NCBI GenBank assembly: GCA_002812745.2
Contig: NCSJ02000122.1
Location: forward strand, 55,811 to 119,810
Source of the DNA: Scytalidium lignicola
Taxonomy: Eukaryota > Ascomycota > Leotiomycetes
Reading direction: 5' to 3'
Length of the DNA stretch: 64,000 nt
The notes under the pieces were generated by a model. It ran no database searches. It saw only the letters and a program-made list of their open reading frames with translations, and was not told where the DNA came from. Shown in pieces: positions 12,100 to 24,557 of this stretch (position 1 is the stretch's first letter; each line of letters begins with the position of its first letter). Both the position numbers and the translations under genes were made by a program.

Positions 12100-14246
12100 A
12101 TGGCGGATTACCCTTCGGGTGATGATAGCACTGGCATGTCCTATATTCGCCCTGTGCTATGGGACGGACGAACTTTCATCCCGGCGGCGCACTGCGAGCC
12201 CCAACGGGGCAAGGATAAGCACGTAGAATCTTTGCTTTGTCAGAGATGTCGCAAGTTCGTAGCATGGCTAAGACAGCTCTATAATCCCTCGGGTGGGCTG
12301 AAAGACTGGACGAGAAGGCTACGAGATGAGATATTCAACTCTAAGGGACACTTCTTCTTACAAAAGCGATGGAGAGACCTAGATCAATCGTATAGGTCAG
12401 GATGCCATTTTTGCGCTCAAATCCTTGCGGGCTGGTATTTGATAGATAATAAACGGGAGAAACTGGTCTCTACTAATAGTCCTATATGACTTGTGTGCGA
12501 GAAAGAGGGTGAATCGGTTATAATAGATATTTTCATGGATTACGATGATCATGATAATTGGGTAAATTTACGTCACCCTCGCTTTCGCCCTTCCCGTGAC
12601 CGCAGAGGAAAGTTAATGGTGGCTAGTAATCTAAGTAAGGCTGGCAGAGATATGTTCATACACCAATGTTGCACACTAAGGTCAGCATAGGCAGGCACGT
12701 GCACCATGAAATGAGTTGTTGGACTGGTTCCGACTCGGTATTTAGAACGGTGAAAGAATATCTCGAGGCTTGTGTATCATCTCATCCGCAATGTTCCAGG
12801 GTTAGAAACCTAAGTTTCTAGCTAACTAGATTGGTAAGCATCGAATTAGGGCTAGATGATTTAGTCATCAAACTGCTTGAGACAGCCTAGTCCACGGAAA
12901 ACAGCTCATATGTAACCTTGAGTTATTGCTGGGGCATGAAAAGTAACAGTTTCAAGCTCACACAATTTAATTATGTGGACTTTTAACGAGGCTTGAACGT
13001 GTCTCGACTTCCTCGAACCATGCAAGATGCGGTCCGCCTGACTAACCGACTTGGTATTCGATATATATGGATCGATGCCTTGTGCATCATCCAAGGCGAT
13101 GCCGACGATTGGGAAAAGGAATCCCTTTGCATGGGCGATGTGTACGAGAACAGTCACTTTACGATTGCAGCTTCTGGAGCTACATCGTCTGACCAAGGAC
13201 TCTATGCTGTGAGGGATCCTCTCAGGCTGTTTCCGTGCAAGCTTGGCATTCCACGCCAAGGCGCCCTTTACGCAAAAGCAGTTAGTGAGTCGCAATTAGA
13301 CCAAGAGCCTCTCTATGGGCGTGACTGGGTCCTACAGGAGCGGCTGTTCTCCAGAAGGACCCTCAACTTTGGTTCACTCTTTGTGTGGGAATGTAAGACT
13401 AAAACGCTAGACGAATTTGATCCTGTCGATACTATAGGTCTACTTAACGCAGAGCTTTCAGTGAAGAAGACGTTTGACAACCTCCATCCGACAGCTAATG
13501 AAAACCCAGAGTTTATTGACTCTTGGAATAGAAAGGTCGTCGAACCGTACACGAATGCTCGATTGACTTATCAAAGTGATAGGCTAGTGGCTATAAGTGG
13601 AGTCATACAGCGCATCGAACGAGATACAGGATGGACCAACATATGTGGACTCTGGAAGCCGTGGCTGCTGGAAGAGCTGCTCTGGGGTTCTGGTTACTTC
13701 AGAATCTCAAAAGCCAGAATCTCAAAAGCCATCCCTCGAATGAGGATAAGCGCAGCTCCCACATGGTCATGGGCAAGTGTCAATACACCGGTCTGGCGTT
13801 TTAACTCATACCATAGTAATAATCATTACATTATTGAGGAGGTTCCTCAATGTCTCGACTCGGGCACGGGTGCCTTGACTCTCCGCGGACACCTCTTCAG
13901 TATTAGAAGGGACGAATGGGACGAATGGTTCGAGCGAGGAAAAATTGTAAACTTCGGAGAGGTATCATCACCAGTCAATTTATTTCCAGATCTTGACAGC
14001 CTTGATGACTTTGAGAACTGCTCACACTGGCTCTTGCCGATCTGCTGGACTAGTCCTTTGCCTGAGAGTAGGGTCCGGGAGTATGCTCAAGTTCTAAATG
14101 GAATCATACTCGTCCAATCTCCCCGAGATGCGACGAAATTCGAGAGGATAGGCTATTGGGGACTGGAAACCAACGATGATAACCTAGCCACTGATATCCA
14201 GACCGCGTTAAGTATTAGCACGCTTGTTAATATCTCGATAATATAA
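12100..14246 (+). pseudogene. HET-domain protein pseudogene
   Basis: Relic of a heterokaryon-incompatibility (HET) domain protein. The first 130 codons are open from the ATG at 12100 and end at an in-frame TGA (12487-12489). The same frame then continues to 12690. Homologous sequence resumes in another frame at about 12723 (VKEYLEACVSSHPQCSRV) and is interrupted by TAG near 12820, TAG near 12887 and TAA at 12984-12986. The HET core follows: LSYCWG (about 12911-12940), IRYIWIDALCIIQ (about 13048-13090), FTIAASGA and YGRDWVLQERLFSRR. From 12987 to the stop at 14246 the frame is uninterrupted and ends in the WSWASV block. One frameshift and at least four stops make translation of a full HET protein unlikely. 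The stops occur where Q or R codons would be expected, so C-to-T change is the simplest cause (inference). An unrecognised intron could remove one or two stops, not all. Confidence 0.8.
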
Positions 14247-15999
14247 GGCTAGTATCTAGTACTAGTATAAATCAGAGTGACTTTACGTTTTACTTACGTG
14301 ATATTCGTTAGCCTGTGATCGTGTCAAAACTAATCTGGTCTATGAGTCTGTTGAACTGACTTTCGAGAACGCAACACTACCATCGTTCATGGTTTGACTG
14401 AACTGTAGGGTGAATGGAAATATACTACTACGATCTTAGCAAAATCTACGGTACAGGGCCAGGTAACGGGAAGGGAATAGTGGCGTACCTATTATTATAT
14501 ACCAGGGGCGGGTGTTTCTATTTGCAATAACGATGTACAGAGAGACTATAGAAGGGATTCGTAAGGCTGGGAGACCTACCAGGAGTGACTTGTCGACTCT
14601 CGCCCGTCCCGTAGAGGTTCCTATAGAGCAAAAATAACAGCCAAAGGGAAGAAATGTGAGACGCACTAATAGTGAAGTATCGTTATTCTATATATGAACA
14701 AAGCTTCCAGCACTAGGCTAACCGTTACCCAACAATGATGGACGTTGGGGAGAGGGGTAGCGGAAGAAATAGAACGTAGATTTCCTGGATTACTAGAGAA
14801 CGAATAAAGAGACGAAAGCGGATCTCAAATCCTCGTCCAGATATAGAAGAAAACTCGGATATAGTTAACAATTCAAACCATAGAATCATCTCAGTTGGTA
14901 GTCTCATGATGTATGCTATTCTCATAAAGTAGTGGATCCCTTTCGGTCATCTCTACAGCTTCTGCTTCATTCCTCTCGCGTTCAACGGCCTTACTGCAGA
15001 CGATCATGTTCTTGTTGCACTGCCTCAAAGTTGTATTCATTTCCTCTCAAGACATAATAAATAGTGATTGACAACTCACATCCTAGCCATAGTGGCGCTT
15101 ACAATGCAAACATTTCATATCCTCAGCTAGGATGCGTCACAAATCCATTCCATCCTAAAATATAAGAAACACTACGTAAACTTAATCGGATCTATCAAAA
15201 GATTCTAATTGAGAATGAGTGAACAAGAAATAGTAAGTATAATTCTAGAACGGGGCTAGCAGGTGTATCATGAATGTAACTCGGAGAGAACGCTGTCACC
15301 GAAGACTAGAAGTGATAATCCCACCTATAGAAGACTATTAGAAAGATGAGGATATATCAAAGAAAAGCGAGCAATTCTCATTATTAAAATGATCATGCAA
15401 GGGCACACTGTCTTCGATCCATAATCTTGCGCACGCACACTGAATTTCGGTAAATCAGTGGCAGAGATAGATTGTTAAAAGTGATCTGGAGTATGTCGAT
15501 GAGAATGATTATGATCAAGATGGCGGATTTCTTTCGAGGCGGGAAGGGATGGAGATAGAGGTTTTTAGTATGGCTTGCTGTTCAGATATTGTCATGACCC
15601 AGAAACTATCATTCAAAAGCAACGGATAAAAAGTATTGACCTACCATTTCAACGCCTCATTTGAGGCTGAATCGAAGAAATACCTGCAATAACGATGCGG
15701 CAAGAGTTGTTCAATGTTCAATACTATGGGTGGTTCACTCAATTCGAAATTACAATCTACAATTAAATTCACTATTTCGATAATTCTATCACTGAAAGTT
15801 ATGGGCAGGTTATTGAATATTACTCTCTCGACCTCGAGTGAATAACCTTGGAATGTCTATAAATTCCCGTTCTCATCCAGCAACGTTTTCTTTCAATCAA
15901 CATCATAAAACAACTATGGAATAAATGTATGTTTGCTTCCCAATCATCTCGAACCTACAGTGACAGAGTAAAATAGAAGGAAGAGATAGAATTGCCACC
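14247..15999. other. Spacer with a promoter-like end
   Basis: No coding region is recognised from 14247 to about 15850. Near 15857 there is a TCTATAAATTC TATA-like box. A pyrimidine-rich leader with CAATCAACATC follows, then a possible 5'UTR intron beginning GTATGT at 15927. These precede the small candidate gene at 16000. Confidence 0.4.
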
Positions 16000-16222
16000 A
16001 TGTCTCGTTTCCTGCAACAATTCAAACGGTGGTCCAAAAGCTCTTGGCAGTTAAATTTAAAATCACTTTAGAGAATTACGGGGACAGAACCACTGTTCAA
16101 TTTATTCCGCCGCCACCACTATCATCACCGCCACAACTGCTATCGTTTCATCGGGAGGATTTTGGACATTTGATGACGGCTCTTTTACACTTAGGGCGGT
16201 TACGCTCCTCGTTTTCGAATGA
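16000..16222 (+). CDS. Possible small membrane-associated protein (59 aa)
   Basis: Tentative gene, join(16000..16028, 16072..16222). The ATG at 16000 sits in a perfect GCCACCATG context downstream of a TATA-like box (about 15857) and a possible leader intron starting at 15927. Without splicing the frame ends after 23 codons. Removing a 43-nt GTGGTC..TTTAG segment gives MSRFLQQFKR followed by a hydrophobic region (SAATTIITATTAIVSS) and a short tail ending at TGA 16220-16222. The 5' splice site is weak and the intron is short. No family is recognised. Upstream signals are the main support. Confidence 0.3.
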
Positions 16223-16802
16223 GAATGGGCATTGCTAAGCAGGTGCACGCCATTTTGTTGTCTTGTGTCCTGGGTGAGGACAGACACGGGGGGGGTATTT
16301 TTAGGAGAGTTAAGACAAAGTGTAGTAAAATAAGAAGAAAGCTTGTATATTCTAATTATTATGGTTATTATTATATATAACTAACTCTCTTAGATGGTAA
16401 TTGCTTAAAACCCCAATTAAACAGATCGCATTTCTTTATTGGCATAGACTATCCACTAGATTATATACACATATATAATGTTCATTTAACCAATTGGTAT
16501 AGTCCATAACTGTTTCCGGTGCCTCGAGTATATAGTGATTAGGAAAAAGTTTCCAATAAAAAGCACCAAATGACATTAGACCCTAGCAAGACCGCTGTCT
16601 TTCTCGAACAGTCCCTACGTTATGTCTATCTTTTTGAGGAAATGACTTGCAGATCTTGCATTTAACTGATGTTAAATATATCTTGCATAATACCGCCACG
16701 TGAAACATATAACCATACATGATAGATATAACAAAGGTTTTCGCCTTTTCAGTCATAATCAAATGTGGTTTAGTCAGACTGCAATAATGTTTGACTGATT
16801 GA
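16223..16802. other. AT-rich spacer, no supported gene
   Basis: Contains an 8-nt G run near 16290 and ATATAT tracts. No ORF of note is seen. Confidence 0.5.
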
Positions 16803-17668
16803 TCAACCCTGGATCATGTCCTGTAGCTGTTTCAACTTATCTCTAGTACTACCTTCCAGTTGGGATACACCCTCTAGACCTGCAGCCTGGTAAGTGTCAA
16901 AGGGAGACCTTACTCCTTCTATACCCTCTGAGTCAGATCTGCTGTCGACGAGCGAGAAATATGCCTTGGTGTCGTGCTGCAAGCAGCTGGACAGTTGCAT
17001 GATGAACTGCACCAAGAGGACCAGGTGTAGCTCAATTAATGAGGGAGGACAGTCCAGCCTCTCATTCTTGGCATAAGACGCGTTGCCGTGTAATGCTACA
17101 ATCAGAGACTTGAATATGTGCAGGAGGCGCGTATAGCAGGCCAGGATCAGGTAGCACATAATCATGCTATGGGGGTCTCGGCATTGAAGCTGGTGCATGG
17201 CCTCCAGGAGGCTACGTGAAGCGTTGAAGATTTCCGCAATGGCCTGGCATTTTTGCACAGCCGCGACTTTCGAGGCGCCCGGTGCTTGCAGAATGGTGGC
17301 AATCACGTCGAACGCTGCTGCTGATATCAGGCCACCAGGGCGCTTTTGCTGGGCCACAGTAAAGGCACAACTCGTCTTGTAGACAGGGTAGAGACGAGTA
17401 TCAGATCTGATATCTGCCGGATACAGATCTCCGTCAGGTCTGGTCTTGGTGGCTACAGCCTGGGCAAACTGCGGGGTCCTGGTTCGTGGGGATAACAGGA
17501 AGCCCCTGATTGTGGGATTGGGACAGCTGAGGTCGTCACGTCGTGCGATGTCACTGTTGGATGGGGAGTAGATGATGACAGCGGAGACATTGCAGAGCCC
17601 CTAGTCATATCGTCCTCTGTTCTAGAAGTATCTCCAGCATCGGGGAGCGAATCCGAGTTCCAGTCCAA
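16803..17668 (-). CDS. Regulator-like protein fragment (AflR-type C-terminal region), structure unresolved
   Basis: The 3' part (17357-16803, open further upstream to about 17600 in the same frame) is mostly helical. It resembles the C-terminal region of secondary-metabolism Zn2Cys6 regulators of the AflR kind: a Leu-rich LEAMHQLQCRDPHSMIMC block, then a helix with LIELHLVLLVQFIMQL. A second frame, 17668-17453, is Ser/Thr/Pro-rich (SPLSSSTPHPTVTS) as in linkers of such regulators. The two frames overlap and need an intron or frameshift to join. No zinc cluster is visible upstream (17706-18002), only Cys-rich or Pro/Ala-rich frames without the C-x2-C-x6-C pattern. It may be a decayed regulator whose DNA-binding end is lost. 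The family link is a weak recognition. Confidence 0.4.
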
Positions 17669-18042
17669 GGACGAGGCCAGATCAGCTCAGGGTGAAAAGC
17701 CAGGCCTAATCCAACCTTCCCGAGCAGCGGTAACGGCGTCGGGAAGACAGCCAGGTCACCGATAAGTCGTGCAGAGGTGGAAAGTCCGCGCAGATGGGAT
17801 GCAGACTGGAAAACAGCTCTCCATTACACGTCGTATCCCTAAGATGGTTCGCTGGTTGGGTTGGGCCGAATGTGACATACGGCGACGGGAGAGCACGGAT
17901 GGGGCAGCAGGAGCAGGAACGTCGACAAGGGCAGCAGCTTTGGCGGGACGCTCTGGGCCGCTCATACAGTATGGCGGCGTGCACCACGTGATTGATGGCC
18001 AAATGTGATTAGCTGCTTAAATTAAATATCACCCGGCGGTAT

Positions 18043-18078
18043 CATCTTTACCATCTTTACCATCTTTACCATCTTTTC
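18043..18078 (+). repeat. Tandem CATCTTTAC repeats in a leader
   Basis: About four copies of CATCTTTAC occur directly upstream of the ATG at 18088. Pyrimidine-rich tracts like this are common in fungal 5' leaders. Confidence 0.6.
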
Positions 18079-18087
18079 CCATTCGCC

Positions 18088-18474
18088 ATGCTGTGGAAGA
18101 ACATCACCACTTCTTTTTTCACCATTTTATCTTTCCAACTTCCATCTATATCCAGTCTAGCTACAGTCAGCCAAGTTCAACGTCCACTGGCCATGAACCC
18201 TACGCCATACGAAGTACCACTTCGTGGATCGCTCGAAGACATTGTTGAAGGACATTACATGGTATCTCTTTTTCCTGGCCATGATCTTCAACAACATTTC
18301 GAAGCTATCAAAACTGATTTGACTTCACATATCGGTGGAACACTCGACAATGTATATAAAGACCATGTTGTATATGTTTCTCGCTACATTAATAATGACT
18401 TGTTAGCTATTATACAGTCAGATCCCAGGGTACAATTTGTAGATTATGATTATAAAGTTTTTCTTATAGCCTAG
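18088..18474 (+). CDS. Small secreted protein resembling a subtilisin propeptide (inhibitor I9)
   Basis: Single-exon 128-aa protein with a probable signal peptide (residues 1 to about 25: basic start, then FFTILSFQLPSISSLA). The mature part resembles the stand-alone I9 fold, the propeptide/inhibitor of subtilisin-like proteases as in yeast Pbi2. A first strand HYMVSLFPG is followed by a helix with a basic/acidic pattern. The closing block LLAIIQSDPRVQFVDYDYKV matches the family's end (xxDPxVxxVDxD). No protease domain follows and the ORF stops soon after. It may therefore inhibit or chaperone a protease outside the cell, or be an orphan effector-like protein. Function is inferred from fold resemblance only. 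Confidence 0.6.
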   Translation: MLWKNITTSFFTILSFQLPSISSLATVSQVQRPLAMNPTPYEVPLRGSLEDIVEGHYMVSLFPGHDLQQHFEAIKTDLTSHIGGTLDNVYKDHVVYVSRYINNDLLAIIQSDPRVQFVDYDYKVFLIA

Positions 18475-20809
18475 TAGGATAGTGCATTACAAGACAAGGT
18501 TTTGGAATGAATTTCAGCTTATGATAATATCAGGTCGTTCATCAGCCTGGGATTTATGTTATGTTAATGTTATGTATACAAAAGACCTCGGAGAATTACT
18601 ATACTGAAGTCTACATATATAATACCTTTTGAACATCCTCACATCTAGTAAATTACTTATCATTTTATAATGATTTATATTTGTAATTATACCAAACGTA
18701 ACTATTTCAAATCGTCGAGCCTTGTTATCTCTTTTCTAACAGCCTTTGACCATTACGTTGTTGTAGCATGTGTAACGTAATTCCCATACCTACCGGACAG
18801 CAAGCATATGTCTGGGAATTACGTTAATTATCCGAATTTAAAGCGAAGGGCATGACCGGAGCAAAGTCCCGGTTTCAATGTTGTTGGATTGCAGGAGTCC
18901 AGGTATCCTGAATACTTGGCACATTAGACAGAATAAGCAGCTTCCTCAAGAAATTTAGTCCCTTCCATGGTGCCGGCACAGCATCTGGATTGGGCACGGT
19001 TAAAGGTAATTAAAATGCCGCATTGTCGAGATTTTGTACTCCATCAGGGTCTTTTCTACTAACAACTGTACGAGCATGTGCGTGTACGCTGATAATATTC
19101 GTTCTTCAACACGTATATACGAACGGACAAACAGTGAAAAAAAAAATGGTGGAATCCATTGGGCAGCAGCACCAACTCATCCTCATGTGATTTCTCACGC
19201 CAGATCCCAGAAAAATAGAACGTCCTGGAATATTGCGCCGTTTGATGTATTACTGAAAATACCTTCGTTTGAGATATTTGCAGAGCAAGCTGGACTAGTA
19301 CTCTATGTTGCAGCAAAGCAAACGGCAAGAAACCACAATCCCGTAAGATCTACTTCACGTTCCCAAAGTTCTCTGGAAAGGTCTATAATGACAATAGATA
19401 CCCTAGATAGGACACAAATAGACGATTCAGATCCATTAATTAAAACTGGATTCTCCCCTAATCGAACACGACGACAATTACAAGATATACTCAAAGCGAA
19501 GTATGGATTATCTTCCACCACAGGAGTATAGCTTTAGTCCGAAGCACAAAAGTTTTCGTCGCCTACTTAGCAAAGTTTTTTCTTTCAGCTAGATGAACTT
19601 AAGGGCTATACGTGAAGCAGAAATAAATGCACTTATAATCAAAGGCTTAAGTCAGACATTGCGTGTACTTATGAGATATTAATTCTAGAACCAGAATAAG
19701 GACTGAATTCCACTATCCATACTGTTGATATCGTCATACTTCCTAAGTCAATGGAAGTATAATCATGTTGATAAGCCCTGAGCTAATTGAGTAAAGATGT
19801 AATTTAACAGTTGTGACGGTTATGAACGTGCTAGTTCACTCCACGCATAGGTAGCTCCAAACCCAACTTCTTACATCCCGAAGGCATAGCTGGGAATCAG
19901 GAGCAAGATACCCAATTACTCCCATCGGGCCACGCACTAGCATGCCTTTCAATGCTGCCGACAAGGTATCCAAAAGTGTGGAATAATTCGGTATTCTCGG
20001 TTGGAGGAAGAGCAAACAGATCTTTTATATACAGAATTTGTTGAATAGTCTTGCCGGAAAGTGACCTGGCAAATGATTGCTCTAGGCTACTAGTGATGGG
20101 AGTAGAATGTCCTTGGTATTTATGAAAGAGCGGGGGCGAAGGGAAAGCACAGCAGTATTGGCATTATCAAGGCTCAGAGGACTGTGTAGCGACGTTGCTG
20201 ATACAGTAGAGATACGCCACTATTAGGGTGGAGTTGCAGAGGTGTTAGTGGGAAGAGACTCTTTTAGATGCAATGCTATGCTTACGCTGGATTAGAATCC
20301 CGACCCTTGATAACATATGCTAAGTAAAGAATGTACTAGATGAAGAGTAATAATAAGTCAACTTCTATGACCGAAGGTTGACCCCGTGTACTCTCGCCAT
20401 GTGATTCTTGAAATGCATCATGCTAGTGAGAACATGTTTCTGAACCTTACACAAGTTTGTATGCTTCCACGAGATACAAGTCGTGCCTCTGTTCATGGCG
20501 ATGCTGAGTGCGGCGTTGGCTATCGGTTGGATCTCGTTGCTCTTGCACTTCCCCAACTGCTCGTTGAGGCGTTCGGTATGCTGATGAAGGGTGTTGAAAC
20601 CATGAAACATTGATCTCGAGTTAACCTTCCAAGAGAATTGTGATAGTGTCCCCTGGGAGAAACTTAAATCTCCGTTTTATGACTTCTGTGACATTCTGAA
20701 CGGGCCCTCAGGTCGTCTCTGATATTCATTCATCTTACAACATCTGAATCCTATTTCTCAGTTTCACGATTGTAATATACCTGATATATCCTTGTCAAAC
20801 CTATCCTCA
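18475..20809. other. Spacer, no supported gene
   Basis: A 165-codon frame (19034-19531, TTG start, internal ATG) has no recognised family and ordinary AT-rich composition, so it is not called as a gene. The remainder holds only short ORFs. The last 200 bp are the 3' side of the NLR gene. Confidence 0.45.
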
Positions 20810-23800
20810 TCATCTGGTGTGAGCGTAACTAGCATCTCTCAACCGATTAGATATGGAGAAGGGAGCAGTACGAGAAAACGAGGTGGCGTTTCTCGCTCTC
20901 CAGGCGAAATATTCTCCTATATCACTCGATACCCATTCATCAAAGCTGAGACCACCTTCCGTTTCTCTTCGGAGCCAATCATGAATCTGGTCGAGAATAT
21001 CTTCAAAAATGTGACCTGAATTGAGCTCACATTCTGCGAAGGCCGCAATGCGGTAAGCGGACATATTTAGTCGGACGAAACGTCCCTGCGTGAAGCCACG
21101 TGTTTGAGCAAGCTTTTCGTGATAGTAACGGTTTCGAAGAGACCATTTTGTCTCAAAATCGTGTTCGATGTCTCTGAACGCTGAGTGAGGGATAGGTAAA
21201 TCCGATTCTCCATTCGACTGGTCTTGTACGATTGTGACGCTCGGACCTTTTGGTGTGAACTCGAAATCTCCCGAGCCTAGATTCACATTCCAACTCCCTG
21301 AAGTTCTTGGGGTCCAACCACGCGTCACCCGAGGTGGTTTCCTTATGATCGATTCAGTCCATTCGAGAATGGTCTGCCACGGGGTTTGGACCAGCAGGTT
21401 TAGCTCTTCCGATTCTTCCGATTCGTCCTCACCCTCCCATTTCGTTTCGCGTTTGCCCCTAGATCTAGGGCCACCGTGGTGCCAGACTTCTGAGTCCTTT
21501 ATATCCATTTTGTATAATTCAAGCAAGTCAGACCAGTACATACCAGCAAACATAAGTGCTTCGCACCTCTCCCAAAGCGGAACACTAGTATCAAAGCACC
21601 GGGGTGGTCCAGACTTCACATATCTGATGTCGTCTTTCAAGACCAGGATATGGTTGTATGCCTCCTCCAGCTGACGCTGCAAATCTCTGGGGTTATCCAC
21701 CATCCCTCCTCTCCCAGTGTACATCAGAGGCTTGGAGAGGGGCGGTAATTGGCGTGTTGGCACTTGGTATTTGAATGACTGCAGGATAATTGAAAATGCA
21801 TCGTAGCAAAATTGCCGACGTTTTTTGCGATTTAAATAGTACCGCCCAAGCTCGTGTACAGGCCGCGGAATATTCAAAAGAGTTATAGGTTTGCCGTCCG
21901 CTGTCAAGGACTCGGTTTCGATGCTCCCTGATCTGTGTAACCAAGTCCCGCTGACAACCTCTTTCTGCACAAAGAAGAACGACGAAATTCGCGACACTGC
22001 ATCGTGAAACTGAAGATCGCTCCAACTTCCTTCGTCATCGCAGAAAAGTTTCAGTAGCCATTTCGGAACCCCCTGTTTCCCAGGAGATAATCGATCCCAG
22101 TCTCCATATATGTTCCAGTAACTCTTTTCCGAACAAGCCCTTTCAAAGAGATCTTTCGACAAGTTTGATCGATCAAGCAGACATAGCAGGTAGAGAAAAT
22201 TCGCTGCAGTCTCTGTGATAGCGGAGATCGAGATTCCCCAGGCCGTAAAGACCGAGTCTTTGTAGCCAGATACTATGGGTGTTGAAGAGCCCAGGGACCT
22301 CATTAAGAGTTTTTCTCGTTGCGATTTATATAGATCCAGGTAAGTCTCGAGGGATCCCAGATTTTGGATATAGCTAGTCAAAGAGCGTTAGCAAAAGTTA
22401 TTGGTTATTCCTGCGTAGTCTGGTATCTTACCTTCCAGCTAGGTCCACTGCCAAAGCAAAGCAGTCGAGGCTCTCGACTATTTTATCAGCACAATGGAGC
22501 TCAGCCTGGGTGGGAGATGTGATATAGGCGTGGTGAAGAAGGAGTTGCCTCGCACTCCGGATCGACAAACCTTTGATTTCCAACCACTGTTGACCTATTT
22601 GACTTGCGTCCTTGCGCCTAGATGACACGATAACCCTACCATTCGGTGCAGACGGTATATATTTGGATAGACTTCCGTATACTTTCAGGTCATCGGCGTG
22701 GTCGAACAGAAGTAACCAAAGCTGCCCACGTCGCTCGAGTTCTCTCTTCACCAACATCACATCACCATCAATACCAGACTTGTATTTAGTCACTGTCGTG
22801 TCAGTGGACTGAGGAGCTTCGAATGGTGGAAGTCTCAAACCAAGTTGACTTGCTGCAAGCTGGAAACTGTCTGCCATGGTAGTATAATTTGATGCATCGA
22901 TCCAAAGAACAACACCATATTCCTCACGCTGAGAAGATGCATACTGTAGCATGAGTTGCGTCTTCCCTGATCCACCTAATCCCACAAGTGTCAGAATCTG
23001 GACCGTCCGTTCCTGAGATACACTGTCGAAATTCGCTTGTATCTTATCAAGCTCTTTTCGGGGGGCAAAATAGGCAACTGGCTGCAACCCAATTCGATCC
23101 AGTTGATAAAAGCTGTAGGCTTCAGCAGGTGAACGATGTTGCTTCTCATGGAGAACTAACGCATGGGACGATCCCACTCCTTGTGACTCGATCTCGCCGT
23201 AGGCTGGAATACTCCTTTCCACTTCACTTGATCTAACATTACCGGGTGATGATCTCGAAGTTTGACTAGAGGACAGCAACGATAAGTGCTGTACTAAACA
23301 ATCCGGTATGTCTTCAGCAGAACGACGCGCCAACAACCCGGGAACTTGACCTGAAGATTGCAGCGATGAATTCTGAGCTAGATACCCGCGATTATCTTCA
23401 CCTTCATCGTTGCGGGTGGTTCTGTCGTACGTGAGAGATTTGGCACATGCCTTGAGCTTCCCAAATTCCTCCCTGAGATATGATCTAGTGTTACTCATCA
23501 TAATATCGGCTTTGTGCCACTCGTCCAACCTAACTCCTGCTACTCCTCTCGTCACGTTGAAACGAAAGTATTTGTCTTTATATGGACCTCGTAAAGAACA
23601 ATAGGATTCCTGAAATCGTCTAGCCACTTGCTCAGTATCAGTCGAAATTTTGACACAAGCATAGGCCACAGAGTCGAGCCGATTATTCACACGAAGTGAC
23701 TTGGGAACACCAGTTCCTATGCTCACAATTGTGGATATGGTGGCTCGTGGGTGCTGAGCCTGAACCTCATCCAAAAGCTGAAAAATGGGGTTGTTATCTC

Positions 23801-24557
23801 GCAAAGCACCATCCCTAAAAGTGAGCCCATTGCTGAAGGTGATTGGACTGAAGAAGGTTGGAGCAGCAGACGTAGCACGTCCAGCTTCCCATATAGTGCA
23901 TGGGATATGGTCCTCGACTTCAGAGATGTATGTCCGAAGTCGCATAGTTTCGGTATTAGACATGCTAGCGCAAACAAACCTATCTGAAGAGGTTAGTCAC
24001 AGTGTCTGGCCAATTTTTGGATATTCGCATCTCACACTTTGCACTTTGGGTCTTTTTCTAAGAGCGGAGTGTTCTCATCTCCTAAGCAGTCTCCAACGAC
24101 TCTCTTTACCGCCTTCTCGAGAGCCTTGTAATCGAAAGCGGCGTTTCCGATCACTCCTTGGAGCGCTCGACCGAATATCCTCGTCGTCATTCGTGGGTTG
24201 AAGACTTCTCTAGATAGGCTCACGTATGCGTCAATGCATGAGTCAACATCCATTTTCTAAAGGCTTGTTAGATACAGGATTCATTTCCGGGAAAAAAGAA
24301 ACTTACAAGTCTGCCTAGCATGATCGCAATGAGGCCGCCTGTACTTGTCCCGGCAATGAAGTCAAATATATCACACGGTTTCGGAGGGTGCTCTCGGTCA
24401 ATGAGATGCATCAGTCGTTTCAAGATTAACAAACTCACGAGACCTCGGACGCCTCCACCATCTAAAAGTAGCTTTAGTGATAACGAGAATGCTGATAATC
24501 AGGGCGGGACGCGAACGTACCAAGAGCCAAGAGGCGAAGGCCCCGATCAGAGGACAT
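20810..24557 (-). CDS. NLR-like protein: patatin-like phospholipase + NB-ARC
   Basis: Large STAND/NLR-type protein, 1174 aa, from five exons: complement(join(20810..22373, 22432..23979, 24036..24256, 24307..24461, 24521..24557)). All phases agree, and the first two introns interrupt the patatin domain. The patatin domain has the oxyanion motif DGGGVRG (residues 13-19), the nucleophile elbow GTSTGG (Ser52) and the catalytic Asp in DGALRDNNP (D194). The lipase dyad is therefore complete. A Ser-rich linker leads to an NB-ARC core with P-loop GLGGSGKTQ (about 472) and Walker B-like LWLLLFDHADD (about 560). The last 520 residues are one exon and show no WD, ankyrin or TPR repeat that I can recognise. 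By analogy with fungal NLRs it would act in the cytosol, sensing a ligand and releasing lipase activity. Which ligand is unknown. Confidence 0.93.

Noticed and set aside
17706..18002. Cys-containing frame considered as the zinc cluster of the regulator-like fragment
   Set aside because: Cysteines do not follow the C-x2-C-x6-C spacing, and a competing frame over the same bases is equally open.
19034..19531. 165-codon frame
   Set aside because: No ATG at the start, no family resemblance, AT-rich composition as in the surrounding spacer.
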